Part shown: piece by piece, positions 11,075 through 22,200 of the stretch
Layout of the letters: the number at the start of each line of letters is the position of its first letter
Numbering within the stretch: the stretch's first letter is position 1
DNA from: Polyodon spathula
Lineage: Eukaryota > Chordata > Actinopteri > Acipenseriformes > Polyodontidae
Length of the DNA stretch: 64,000 nucleotides
Direction: 5' to 3'
Assembly: GCF_017654505.1 (NCBI RefSeq)
Contig: NC_054558.1
Span: 10,620,298 to 10,684,297, forward strand
Translations under genes and position numbers: made by a program
The notes under the pieces: generated by a model
The model's database searches: none
Told to the model about the DNA's origin: nothing
Seen by the model: only the letters and a program-made list of their open reading frames with translations

Positions 11075-12022
11075 ATGGTCTTCAAGCCAGTAATCTGTGA
11101 CACCTGCTTGATGTGGGAAATCCGAGAAAACCCAGCTGAGCTAAACCAAGTGTGTGTAAAGTGCCGCTCGATCGAGGATTTGCATAAACTAGTAAGTATG
11201 CTAGAAATGGAGCTGGAAGAAGTGCGACAGCAACAGGATCTTGAGGAACTGGCACACCCACAATTCATGGAAGTCTGCATCACCCCTAACAGACTGAAAG
11301 CCACCAGGGAAATAGAACGTCAGAACAGCTGGGTTCAGGTAGGCAGAAGCAGGGAAAAAAAGAAACTTCGTCAAACACAACCACCAGAAATCAAAATAAC
11401 CAACAAATTTGAGTCACTTCAGAATTTTGATGAACAGAACCAACAACAACAGAATGAAAGGAACAACATCCAGGACCTTATTGACAATGGTGACCAGAGA
11501 GCAAAAAGAAGGGAGGTCATGATTGTTGGGGACTCCATATTGAGAAACACAGCAAGTTCAATTCACAGTTTGGACCCCCTTACTACAACAGTGTGCTGCC
11601 TTCTGGGACCCTCGGTCAAGCACATCACTGAGAACGTGGACAGGCTCCTAGAACGAACAGGAGATGACCCGGTAGTAGTCGTCCACATCGGTACAAACAA
11701 CATTGGAAGAGACAGACCAAAATCCCTGCAAAACAAATTCAGAGAGCTAGGAAGGAAATTAAAAGAGAAAACCAAAACTGTGGTATTTTCTGGTATACTA
11801 CCGGCACCTTGCAAAGGACCATATGGACAGCTGGAAATAATTAATCTAAACGCATGGCTGAAGACGTGGTGCACACGGGAAGGCTTCACCTATCTTGATC
11901 ATTGGACCACATTCTACAACGAGGACTATCTGTATAGACGGGACGGACTGCACTTAAATAACAAGGGAACCAGTCTACTTAGAGAAAAGATCCTCGAGCA
12001 GATTCAGAAGCATTTAAACTAG
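11075..12022 (+). CDS. CR1 LINE ORF1 protein (zinc motif plus SGNH esterase)
   Basis: This is an intact 315-residue frame from ATG to TAG. The N-terminus has a four-cysteine zinc motif (C8, C11, C27, C30), followed by a Glu/Gln-rich probable coiled coil (about 32-60) and a charged linker. From about 147 there is an SGNH/GDSL-type esterase domain: GDS at 152-154 with the nucleophile Ser154, HIGTNN at 204-209, and the Asp-x-x-His pair at D290 and H293. In CR1-like LINEs this protein is thought to bind the RNP, and the role of the esterase is not established. Every catalytic motif is present. ORF2 follows in another frame, open across the ORF1 stop, so translation coupling is possible. The start is chosen because the ATG precedes the zinc motif by a few residues. 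Confidence 0.88.
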   Translation: MVFKPVICDTCLMWEIRENPAELNQVCVKCRSIEDLHKLVSMLEMELEEVRQQQDLEELAHPQFMEVCITPNRLKATREIERQNSWVQVGRSREKKKLRQTQPPEIKITNKFESLQNFDEQNQQQQNERNNIQDLIDNGDQRAKRREVMIVGDSILRNTASSIHSLDPLTTTVCCLLGPSVKHITENVDRLLERTGDDPVVVVHIGTNNIGRDRPKSLQNKFRELGRKLKEKTKTVVFSGILPAPCKGPYGQLEIINLNAWLKTWCTREGFTYLDHWTTFYNEDYLYRRDGLHLNNKGTSLLREKILEQIQKHLN

Positions 12023-12843
12023 AAAGGAAGGGGGGAGAAATCAACAAAAAAACAGAAGGGAGACCGCATCAAAACAAGAACAACAACTCAGGTAAGACAA
12101 CCATTAAATGTATTTATCTAAATGCTAGAAGTATCAGAAACAAAATTCTAGAACTTGAAGCTACTGCACTAACAAGTAATTATGATGTGATAGGTGTTAC
12201 AGAAACTTGGTTGTCTGAGAGTGATGGGGACGAATATAATATTTGTGGGTATACACTGTATAGGAAAGACAGGCAGGACAGAAGAGGAGGAGGGGTAGCG
12301 CTATACATAAGAAACAGTCTTGAAGCCCAGGTGTTAAACCTGGACAAAGAAAATAAAGCCGAATCAATATGGGTCAGAATAACGGACAAAAATTCAAAGG
12401 GCATAATAATTGGAACATGCTATAGACTACCAGATTCAGACGGTGAGCAAAATAATCTGTTACACAATGACATTAGAAATGCGTGTAGCAAAGGAGAAAC
12501 CATACTAATGGGGGATTTCAACTTCCCCCATATAAAATGGGAAAACCCAGTGGGTAGCACGAAGGATGAAATAGAAATGGTGGAAATGACAAATGACTGC
12601 TTCCTAACACAATTTGTCAAGGCACCGACTAGAGGGGAGGCATGCCTTGATTTAGTCTTTTCAAATAACGAAGACAGAATAACTAAAACAGAGGTCAGAG
12701 AACCACTGGCAAACTCAGACCACAACATAGTCTCATTTGAAGTGTTTTTTAAAACCCCAAAAGTAAAGACTAAAGCTAAGGTTTACAATTTTAGAAAAGC
12801 AAACTATGAAGGTATGAAACAGAGACTAACAGAAGTAGATTGA
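12010..12843 (+). pseudogene. CR1 ORF2, APE endonuclease part
   Basis: The ORF2 frame is open from about 12010, with no obvious ATG before the conserved endonuclease start (LNARSIRNK at about 12118-12144). Apurinic-type endonuclease motifs follow: ETWLSE, the RRGGGVALYIR block, GDFNFP and ANSDHN. This nuclease nicks target DNA for target-primed reverse transcription. A stop appears at 12841 because roughly 135 bp present in the inner copy at 14.1-17.6 kb are missing here, fusing a linker codon to downstream sequence out of frame. Before that deletion the domain looks complete. Confidence 0.85.
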
Positions 12844-13828
12844 TCAATTAAAAAAAATATTCAGCGAAAAAAGACACCATACAGAGCATTAAAAAAGGAC
12901 CAAAAAGAAAGTATGCAGAAAGAGTACACAGAACTGCAAACGCAAGTCAAAAAGGAAGTTAGAAAGGCCAAGAGAGAAATAGAAATGAACATTGCTAAGG
13001 GTGCTAAAACCAATTCCAAAATGTTTTTCCAATATTACAACAGCAAGAGAACATTCAAAGAGGAGATTAAATGTTTAAGAGATACAAATGGCAAAATCGT
13101 AGATGAAGAAAAAAAAATAGCAAATATATTAAATTATTACTTTTCACAAGTTTTTACAAAGGAAGATACTGACAACATGCCCAACATGTCATCCGGTTCC
13201 TATCCAGTTTTAAATAAATTTAGCATAACTGAGGCAGAGGTGTTAAAGGGACTAGGAGCTCTTAAAATAAACAAATCCCCTGGGCCGGATGGGATCCTCC
13301 CAGTAGTACTCAAAGAAATGAAAGAAGTAATTTACAAACCGCTAACCAAGATCATGCAGCAGTCTCTTGACACAGGGGTGGTACTGACAGACTGGAAAAT
13401 TGCAAACGTAATACCGATCCACAAAAAGGGAAACAAAACTGAACCAGGTAACTACAGACCAGTAAGCCTGACTTCTATTATATGCAAACTTATGGAAACT
13501 ATAATAAGATCCAAAATGGAAAATTACCTATATGGTAACAGGGTACTGGGAGACAGTCAACATGGTTTTAGGAAAGGGAGATCGTGTCTAACTAACTTGC
13601 TTGATTTTTATGAGGATGCAACATCGATAATGGATAATTGCAAAGCATATGACATGGTTTATTTAGATTTCCAGAAAGCGTTTGACAATGTCCCGCACAA
13701 AAGATTAATTCTCAAACTGAACGCAGTTGGGATTCAAGGAAACACATGTACATGGATTAGGGAGTGGTTAACATGTAGAAAACAGAAAGTACTGATTAGA
13801 GGAAAAACCTCAGAATGGAGTGTGATAA
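12844..13828 (+). pseudogene. CR1 ORF2, N-terminal reverse transcriptase part
   Basis: The frame 12913-13828 carries early RT blocks: NKSPGPDGI, NVIPIHKKGN, NYRPVSLTS, HGFRKGRSC and VYLDFQKAFDNVPH. It runs to KTSEWSV and then enters the LTR of the inserted gypsy element at 13829. The last residues of the apparent open frame, up to 13848, are encoded by that LTR. The catalytic FADD region lies on the other side of the insertion. Confidence 0.87.
13824..13828. repeat. Left target-site duplication of the gypsy insertion
   Basis: GATAA here corresponds to GGTAA at 23256-23260, one mismatch apart. The intact inner CR1 copy shows a single GGTAA at the equivalent place, which supports a 5-bp duplication. 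Confidence 0.8.
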
Positions 13829-14130
13829 TGTGGCAAAGTGGTTGGTAAGGGGAACAGATGTCGCGGTGATGCGGTGCAGGAGTGATGAACAGACAACAGT
13901 GATTCAGTGAATAAGTGCTTTATTGCTCTTTTCCAGGTCTGGCGACCGTCAAAAATAATAAATCCCCGGCAATACACAACAATGTGTAAAGCACGGGGAT
14001 AATGAAACCAAGGGCACAGTCCTGAACAAAAACAGCGGTACAGTCACCAGTCCTGGGTGATCATAAGAAAGAACATAAGAAAGTTTACAAACGAGAGGAG
14101 GCCATTCGGCCCATCTTGCTCGTTTGGTTG

Positions 14131-15921
14131 TTAGTAGCTTATTGATCCCAAAATCTCATCAAGCAGCTTCTTGAAGGATCCCAGGGTGTCAGCTTCAACA
14201 ACATTACTGGGGAGTTGATTCCAGACCCTCACAATTCTCTGTGTAAAAAAGTGTCTCCTATTTTCTGTTCTGAATGCCCCTTTTTCTAAACTCCATTTGT
14301 GACCCCTGGTCCTTGTTTCTTTTTTCAGGCTGAAAAAGTCCCTTGCGTCGACACTGTCAATACCTTTTAGAATTTTGAATGCTTGAATCAGGTCGCCACG
14401 CAGTCTTCTTTGTTCAAGACTGAACAGATTCAATTCCTTCAGCCTGTCTGCATATGACATGCCTTTTAAGCCCGGAATAATTCTGGTCGCTCTTCTTTGC
14501 ACTCTTTCTAGAGCAGCAATATCTTTTTTATAGCGAGGTGACCAGAACTGCACACAATATTCAAGATGAGGTCTTACAAGTGCATTGTACGGTTTTAACA
14601 TTACTTCCCTTGATTTAAATTCAACACTTTTCACAATGTATCCGAGTATCTTGTTAGCCTTTTTTATAGCTTCCCCACATTGCCTAGATGAAGACATTTC
14701 TGAGTCAACAAAAACTCCTAGGTCTTTTTCATAGATTCCTTCTCCAATTTCAGTATCTCCCATATGATATTTATAATACACATTTTTATTTACTGCGTGC
14801 AGTACCTTACACTTTTCTCTATTAAATGTCATTTGCCATGTGTCTGCCCAGTTTTGAATCTTGTCTAGATCATTTTGAATGACCTTTGCTGCTACAACAG
14901 TGTTTGCCACGCCTCCTATTTTTGTGTCATCTGCAAATTTAACAAGTTTGCTTACTATACCAGAATCTAAATCATTAATGTAGATTAGGAATAGCAGAGG
15001 ACCTAATACTGATCCCTGTGGTACACCGCTGGTTACCACACTCCATTCTGAGGTTTTCCCTCTAATCAGTACTTTCTGTTTTCTACATGTTAACCACTCC
15101 CTAATCCATGTACATGTGTTTCCTTGAATCCCAACTGCGTTCAGTTTGAGAATTAATCTTTTGTGCGGGACTTTGTCAAAAGCTTTCTGGAAATCTAAAT
15201 AAACCATGTCATATGCTTTGCAATTATCCATTATCGATGTTGCATCCTCAAAAAAATCAAGCAAGTTAGTTAGGCACGATCTCCCTTTCCTAAAACCATG
15301 TTGACTGTCTCCCAGTACCCTGTTACCATATAGGTAATTTTCCATTTTGGATCTTATTATAGTTTCCATAAGTTTGCATATAATAGAAGTCAGGCTTATT
15401 GGTCTGTAGTTACCTGGTTCAGTTTTGTTTCCCTTTTTGTGGATCGGTATTACGTTTGCAATTTTCCAGTCTGTCGGTACCACCCCTGTGTCAAGAGACT
15501 GCTGCATGATCTTGGTTAGCGGTTTGTAAATTACTTCTTTCATTTCTTTGAGTACTACTGGGAGGATCTCATCCGGCCCAGGGGATTTGTTTATTTTAAG
15601 AGCTCCTAGTCCCTTTAACACTTCTGCCTCAGTTATGCTAAAGTTATTTAAAACTGGATAGGAACTGGATGACATGTGGGGCATGTTGTCAGTATCTTCC
15701 TTTGTAAAAACTTGTGAAAAGTAATCATTTAACATATTTGCTATTTTTTTTTCTTCCTCTATGATTTTGCCATTTGTATCTCTTAAACATTTAATCTCCT
15801 CTTTGAATGTTCTCTTGCTGTTGTAATATTGGAAAAACATTTTGGAATTGGTTTTAGCTCCCTTAGCAATGTTCATTTCTATTTCTCTCTTGGCCTTTCT
15901 AACTTCCTTTTTGACTTGCAT
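14131..15921 (-). pseudogene. CR1 ORF2 reverse transcriptase (inner copy)
   Basis: The 596-residue open frame covers the full RT and C-terminal region. It has NKSPGPDEI (111-119), NYRPISLTS (171-179), HGFRKGRSC (208-216), VYLDFQKAFDKVP (240-252), SGVPQGSVLGPLL (298-310) and the catalytic FADD at 329-332. The tail with LEYCVQFWSPRYKKD and RLKELNLFSLEQRRLRGDLI is typical of CR1. The frame is separated from the upstream endonuclease by a single-base-type shift in an A-rich stretch near 15985-16010, so the copy needs only that change to be continuous. ORF1 is truncated, however. Confidence 0.9.
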
Positions 15922-15968
15922 TTGCAGTTCTGTGTACTCTTTCTGTGTACTTTCTTTTTGGTCCTTTT

Positions 15969-16960
15969 TTAAATGCTCTGTAAAGTGCCTTTTTTCGCTG
16001 AATATTTTTTTTTAATTGATCTATTAAACCATTTTGGCAATTTAGTTTTACATTTAGATTTGTCTACTTTAGGGATGTAATTGTTTTGCGCCTCTAGTAC
16101 TACATTTTTGAAGAACAACCATCCTTCTTCTGTGGGTGTTTTCTCTATTTTACTCCAATCTACTTCTGTTAGTCTCTGTTTCATGCCTTCATAGTTTGCT
16201 TTTCTAAAATTGTAAACCTTAGCTTTAGTCTTTACTTTTGGGGATTTAAAAAACACTTCAAATGAGACCATGTTGTGGTCTGAGTTTGCCAGTGGTTCTC
16301 TGACCTCTGTTTTAGTTATTCTATCTTCGTTATTTGAAAAGACTAAATCAAGGCATGCCTCCCCTCTAGTGGGTGCCTTCACAAATTGTGTTAGGAAGCA
16401 GTCATTTGTCATTTCCACCATTTCTATTTCATCCTTCGTGCTACCCACCGGGTTTTCCCATTTTATTTGGGGGAAGTTGAAATCCCCCATTAGTATGGCT
16501 TCTCCTTTGCTACACGCATTTCTAATGTCATTGTATAACAGATTATTTTGCTCACCGTCTGAATCTGGCGGTCTATAGCATGCTCCTATTATTATGCCTT
16601 TTGAATTTTTGTCTGTTATTCTGACCCATATTGATTCGGTTTTATTTTCTTTGTCCAGGTTTAACACCTGGGCTTCAAGACTGTTTCTTATGTATAGCGC
16701 TACCCCTCCTCCTCTTCTGTCCTGCCTGTCTTTCCTATACAGTGTATACCCACAAATATTATATTCGTCCCCATCACTCTCAGATAACCACGTTTCTGTA
16801 ACACCTATCACATCATAGTTACTTGTTAGTGCAGTAGCTTCAAGTTCTAGAATTTTGTTTCTGATACTTCTAGCATTTAGATAAATACATTTAATGGTTG
16901 TCTTACCTGAGTTGTTGTTCTTGTTTTGATGCGGTCTCCCTTCTGTTTTTTTGTTGATTT
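15969..16960 (-). pseudogene. CR1 ORF2 endonuclease (inner copy)
   Basis: This carries the APE endonuclease with TETWLSE, RRGGGVALYIR, GDFNFPQIKWENP, LVFSNNEDRITKTEVRE and ANSDHN motifs, followed by the linker that is deleted in the outer copy. The frame is open upstream to about 16960 without a clear ATG. It ends at 15969 where the reading frame is lost just before the RT. Confidence 0.87.
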
Positions 16961-16975
16961 CTCCCCCCTTCCTTT

Positions 16976-17623
16976 CTAGTTTAAATGCTTCCGAACCTGC
17001 TCGAGGATCTTTTCTCCAAGTAGACTGGTTCCCTTGTTATTTAAGTGCAGTCTGTCCCGTCTATACAGATAGTCCTCGTTGTAGAATGTGGTCCAATGAT
17101 CAAGATAGGTGAAGCCTTCCCGTGTGCACCACGTCTTCAACCATTCGTTTTGATTAATTATTTCCAGCTGTCCATATGGTCCTTTGCAAGGTGCGGGTAG
17201 TATACCAGAAAATACCACAGTTTTGGTTTTCTCTTTTAATTTCCTTCCTAGCTCTCTGAATTTGTTTTGCAGGGATTTTGGTCTGTCTCTTCCAATGTTG
17301 TTTGTACCGATGTGGACGACTACTACCGGGTCGTCTCCTGTTCGTTCTAGGAGCCTGTCCACGTTTTCAGTGATGTGCTTGACCGAGGCTCCCGGAAGGC
17401 AGCACACTGTTGTAGTAAGGGGGTCCAAACTGCGAACTGAACTTGCTGTGTTTCTCAATATGGAGTCCCCAACAATCATGACCTCCCTTCTTTTTACTGT
17501 CTTGTCACCACTGTCAATAGGGTCCTGGATGTTGTTCCTTTCATTCTCTTGTTGTTGGTTCTGCTCATCACAATTCTGAAGTGACTCAAATCTGTTGCTT
17601 GTTTTGATTTCTGGTGGTGTTTG
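16976..17623 (-). pseudogene. CR1 ORF1, truncated (esterase part)
   Basis: This encodes the C-terminal two thirds of ORF1: a Gln/Asn-rich linker, then the SGNH esterase with GDSILRN, HIGTNN and a D-x-x-H pair. The zinc motif and coiled coil are missing because the LINE was 5' truncated at 17623 on insertion. Compared with the outer copy the DGLH region reads DRLH, a change next to the catalytic Asp. Confidence 0.87.
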
Positions 17624-17935
17624 GATCGAAAACGTGCAGGTGCTCAGTGCAGTGGTGCTCCGGATAGTGCTCTCCTTTTGACAGCTCCGGAGACGTGCGT
17701 TAACTGTCTAGTGCTGAATACAAAAACAGACAGTTACACGGACAGACACAACAATACAAAACACTAACACAATCCACTCTGAGAGCTCCTCTCTCAGTCC
17801 TTCTCTCTCTCAACTCGTTTAACCCAAACGAAGGAGAAGATCAGCGTTACCCTGTCCCCTATATGTTATCCCGCATGATATCGAGATAAACGGTTGCAGC
17901 TGCCTTATTACTTGCAGCTGCCTCTCGTTTACCTT

Positions 17936-19213
17936 TCAAATCAATACAGTCTTACAACAGAGTCGCGCTTCCCTCCAGGCTGACCCACTTCCCTGACCTG
18001 GAAACGAACTGTCAGGCCAGCCCTTCCAGATACTTCTCCTCCCGTTCTTTAGCGCCCTCACAGGTTGGGAGGAAGATTCATCACCAGAACTCATCTTTCC
18101 GTCACATATCCCACCGCTCAGAGTGGAGCTGAAGGAACACTCGGCTAAATCTACCTTCCCCATTACTCCCCCCTCCCGGGAAAAATAATCCGCATTTTGG
18201 TGGTCTTTTCCCGCACGGTGTACCATGTGATACATGAAGGGCTGCAATGCCAGATACCACCGAGTTATCCGGGCATTGCTGTCCTTCATTGTGCTTAACC
18301 ACTTGAGTGGGGCGTGGTCTGTGACCAGATCGAATGAGTGTCCCAGCAGGTAGTATCGTAAAGAGTGAGTAGCCCATTTAATGGCCAAACACTCTTTTTC
18401 GACTACGGAGTAGTTGCGTTCCCGAGGTAACATTTTTTTACTGAGGTATAATATCGGGTGTTCTACTCCAGCTACTTTTTGGGACAAGACTGCACCCAAA
18501 CCTACATCCGATGCGTCGGTGTGGAGGATGAATCTCTTGGTGAAATCCGGTGTGATAAGAGTGGGGGCCTGGCAAAGTGTACGCTTAATAGTATCAAACG
18601 CTCCCTGACACTCAGCTGACCATTTAATTAAATTTGGAGCACTCTTTTTGGTGAGGTCGACTAACGGGTTAACCACTGTGGCGTACTCGGGGATGAAGCG
18701 GCGGTAATAACCGGCTAAGCCCAGTAGTGACCTCACCTGAGTCTTGGTTTTGGGGATCGCTGCATCAACCAAAGCCTGGATTTTGGTGACTACAGGTCTC
18801 ACCCTTCCATTCCCCATTAAAAATCCCAAATATTGAGTCTCTGTTTTGGCAAACGCACATTTCCTCAAGTTAGCTGTCAGCCGGGCTGCCCTTAGAGACT
18901 GAAGAACGGCTGCAACCCTAGCCAAATGCTCTCGCCAGGTGGAGCTGTATATCACCACGTCATCAATATACGCTGCTGCATATTCATGATGTGGGTGTAA
19001 AACCTGGTCCATCAGTCTCTGAAAGGCAGCGGGCGCACCATGTAGCCCAAACGGCATGGTTTTAAAGTGGAACAGCCCTTCTGGTGTTGAAAATGCGGTT
19101 TTCTCTCTGGAGCTGCGGGTTAAAGGGATTTGCCAGTATCCCTTCGTCAGGTCCAGAGTGGAAATAAACCTCGCTTTTCCCAGTCTGTCTAAAAGTTCGT
19201 CGACCCGAGGCAT
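17936..19213 (-). pseudogene. Gypsy pol: reverse transcriptase and RNase H part
   Basis: The 425-residue frame starts just after the first RT block. It contains STLDLTKGYWQIPL (18-31), FKTMPFGLHGAPAAFQ (50-65), the catalytic YIDD (82-85), LGLAGYYRRFI (164-174) and RNase H with HTDASDVGLG (231-240), E273 and VTDHAPLKWL (297-306). The C-terminal 56 codons run into the 3' LTR (from 18106 inward). It is out of frame with the upstream gag-int frame because of a small deletion near 19.2 kb. A programmed shift is unlikely at this point, since it lies within a conserved RT block. Confidence 0.92.
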
Positions 19214-22200
19214 AGGATAAACTTAGCAATAGCGTTCACCTTTCTGAAATCCACACAGAAGCGGTTGGTGCCGTTTTTCTTAGCCACTATGACGATCGGA
19301 CTGCACCACTCACTCCTGGAAGGCTCAATCACCCCAAGCTCGAGCATATCCCATACCTCTTTGCGAACGCCACTTCGTCGACTTTCCGGGATCCGGTACG
19401 GTCTCTCTCGCACTGTGACACCTGGTGGAGAGATAATGTCATATTCAACTAAGTTTGTCCTGCCGGGCACGTCAGAAAAAACATCGCTGAACTCCTCAAT
19501 AAGCTTACGCAGCTCTCTTTGCTGATCCGGAACCAATTGTTCCCCCATAGAAATCGCTCTTGTGCTCGGGGTCTCTGGACAGGGACCTAAATCATCCTCC
19601 ATATTGCCTGGGGCTATAAATAAGACCTCCCTTGCCTGCCAGGGCTTTAACAAATTGACATGATAAATTTCACGTTCATTTCGGCGATCGGGCTGTCTAA
19701 TTTCATAATTTACTTTCCCTATAGCCCGAATCACCTCATACGGCCCCTGCCATTTAGCACACAGTTTCGATTCAGATGAGGGAAGTAGCAGCATTACCTT
19801 GTCCCCTGGTCGAAAGGTTCGAATTCGTGCATTTTTGTTGTAATGCTGCTGTTGTCGGTGCTGAGCCGATCTGAGGTTGTCTTGGGCCAAACGACCGACC
19901 AAATCCAGCCGATCTCGTAGTAGGAGCACATACTTCACTACATTTTTAGACGAGCCTTTGTGCTCCTCCCACCCCTCTCTCAGCAGGTCGAGAATGCCGC
20001 GAGGCTGCCGGCCGTACAGGAGCTCAAAGGGGGAGAACCCCGTTGAACTCTGCGGCACTTCTCTCACCGCAAAAAGGAGGTAGGGAAGAAGCGATGCCCA
20101 ATGTTTCTGCTCCTGTGTTACAAATCGCCTCAGCATCGACTTTAAGGTCTGATTAAAACGTTCAACCAAACCGTCCGATTGTGGATGATAAACGGACGTC
20201 CTGATGGGACGTATTTTTAATATTTTGTACACCTGCTGTAACGTATTGGACAAAAAATTGGTTCCGTGATCCGTCAAAATCTCCTTGGGGATCCCTACTC
20301 TAGCCATAATCTGCGCTAACTCGGTGGCTATTGCAGCTGCACTAGTGGACCTCAATGGAACTGCCTCTGGGTATCGCGTTGCATAATCCACCACTACTAA
20401 TATATGCGTATACCCAGAGTCAGAAGGTAGCAAAGGGCCCATTATGTCCATTGCAATGCGCTCGAACGGAGTGGAAATAATCGGCAGTGGGACCAAAGGA
20501 GCGGGGCGCACTCGACCTGGCGCTACTCGCTGGCAGTCTGGGCATGTGGCTACATATTTCGACACATCAGTATGAAGACCGAGCCAATAGAATCGAGCCA
20601 ATATTCGCTCCCTCGTCTTCTCGGCTCCGAGGTGCCCCGCAAAAGGGATATCATGCGCCAGCCTCATGACCTCGGTCCGACAAGATGGGGGAACCAATAA
20701 TTGTGTTACAGGCTGTCCTGTGCCCGCGGCTAGGTTTACCCTATATAGTAATTGCCCCTTTATACTGAAATGTGGATATACTAGCGGCCCAGCGCCATCA
20801 ACATCCTTACCTTCAATGGACCGGACCTGCCCCCAAGCGTGCACCAGTGACGGGTCGTTCTTTTGGCCCCACACTAGGTCCGCGCTTGAGTACCACGGGT
20901 CCGGTATATTGAGAGGGGCTGGAATAACCTCTGCCCTAGTCGGCCCAGTAACCTCGCTCTCTCGGTCACACTGCGTTCCCACTCCCTTCGACTGGCGTTT
21001 GTTACCATTACAGCACTCTCCCACCAGACCCCAGCCTTGTCTCAAAGACGCTCCCTCCCATTTCGCGGTCCGTCTCTCCTTATTTGTTTTTCTAGGACGG
21101 AACAGAGGGGAAAACATTTCAGGATGAAAAGGAAACACATCACCAATCCGTTCCTTTTTCCCTTTTTCTGCCACGTTTACGTGTGTGGCTGAGACTGCCA
21201 TTATTTGCACCAATTCTTTGAATTTTGGCCAGTCTCGGCCCAGAATAACTGGGTGCGGCAACCTTTCCGCCACCCCGACTACAAGGTGACGTTTTATCGG
21301 TCCTACCGATAAATATACTTTTAGGGTGGGGTATGCCGCCGTGTCTCCATGGATACAGGAGATGGCCACCTGACCTTGTGGCCGCCACGACATACCGCCC
21401 AAGAGAGCTGTCCTGATCAAGGTTTGCTCACACCCTGTGTCCACTAACGCGTGGGTTTTCACATTCCCTAAAACCACGTCAATCAGACAGGGCCCCTCCC
21501 AACCGTTTTCCCCCTGCTTACCCGTTCCAGGTGTCCAGTTGCATGCAGCCACGTCACACTCCATAGCAGCGGGGCATGACCTGGCCCTATGTCCTGGCTG
21601 GTTACACCTAAAACAGAGTGGAGGGACAGAGGGGGCATAGGTTAAATATCTGTCCCGCTGCTGGTAGGGCAACGGGGCAGGGGCAACACCTCTACCCCAG
21701 CTGGGGGCCATCCTCGGTCTCCATGGGGGGGAGGCAAGGGGGCCCAACGGGGTCGGCGGTCTGGGAGGTCTGGGTGCCGGGACCGAGGGTGATGGTGGTG
21801 GTGTTGGAGGAGAGGGAGGGAGAGGTTGGTTCCTGAGCAGGGCAGGGGCTGACAGGATCCCGACCCGGGCTGACGTCAAAGAGTCTTCAAAATCTTCGGC
21901 CAATTTGACCGCCTCCTCCAGGGTGTCAGGGTTGTGGCGCCGTACCCACGCCTGAGTTTCGGCGCCGACCACATGGCAGAATTGTTCCACCACAATGGCT
22001 TCCCCCATTTGTTGAGCGGTCTTCTTCTCTGGGGTCAGCCAATGGACCATGTGGTCGCACAACCGCTGTGCCACCACCCTGGGGCGTGTCTCCGGGGCTC
22101 TCCGGTATTCGCGGAACCGCGTCCGGTGGGTCTCCGCGGTGATGTTGAGATGACGGAGGATAGCCTGCTTGACTAGGTCATAGTCAGTGGCGTACTGGTC

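Larger units (their letters stand above)
10903..13828 (+). mobile_element. CR1-clade LINE, 5' part (outer copy, split by gypsy)
   Basis: This carries the 5' untranslated region, ORF1 and the first two thirds of ORF2. The rest lies at 23256-24225, beyond a 9.4-kb LTR retrotransposon inserted in the reverse-transcriptase coding region. The ORF1 architecture, with a CxxC motif followed by an esterase, is a known hallmark of CR1-like LINEs. ORF2 is broken by an internal deletion near 12842 and by the insertion, so this copy is dead. Confidence 0.9.
14063..17623 (-). mobile_element. CR1-clade LINE, 5'-truncated inner copy
   Basis: This copy is inserted in the gypsy LTR with a 4-bp GATC duplication. 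The 3' end (14063 side) carries the octamer-type terminal repeat, seen as CATAAGAA on the plus strand. The 5' end (17623) is truncated inside ORF1, ahead of the esterase. It lies within a recent LTR element, so it is the youngest of the three nested insertions. Its RT retains FADD, whereas the outer copy does not. One frame shift separates the endonuclease from the RT. Confidence 0.92.
13829..18106 (-). repeat. 3' LTR of the gypsy element, split by a CR1 insertion
   Basis: LTR segments 13829-14062 and 17628-18106 join to 713 bp once the CR1 insertion and its GATC duplication (14059-14062 and 17624-17627) are removed. This is exactly the length of the other LTR. A polyadenylation signal AATAAA (minus strand) lies near 13919-13924. 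A TATA-like motif lies near 17862-17868. Confidence 0.92.

Noticed and set aside
16270..17579. Plus-strand frames over the inner CR1
   Set aside because: They are antisense shadows of CR1 ORF1 and ORF2.
19265..22176. Plus-strand frames across the gypsy element
   Set aside because: They are shadows of the minus-strand polyprotein.
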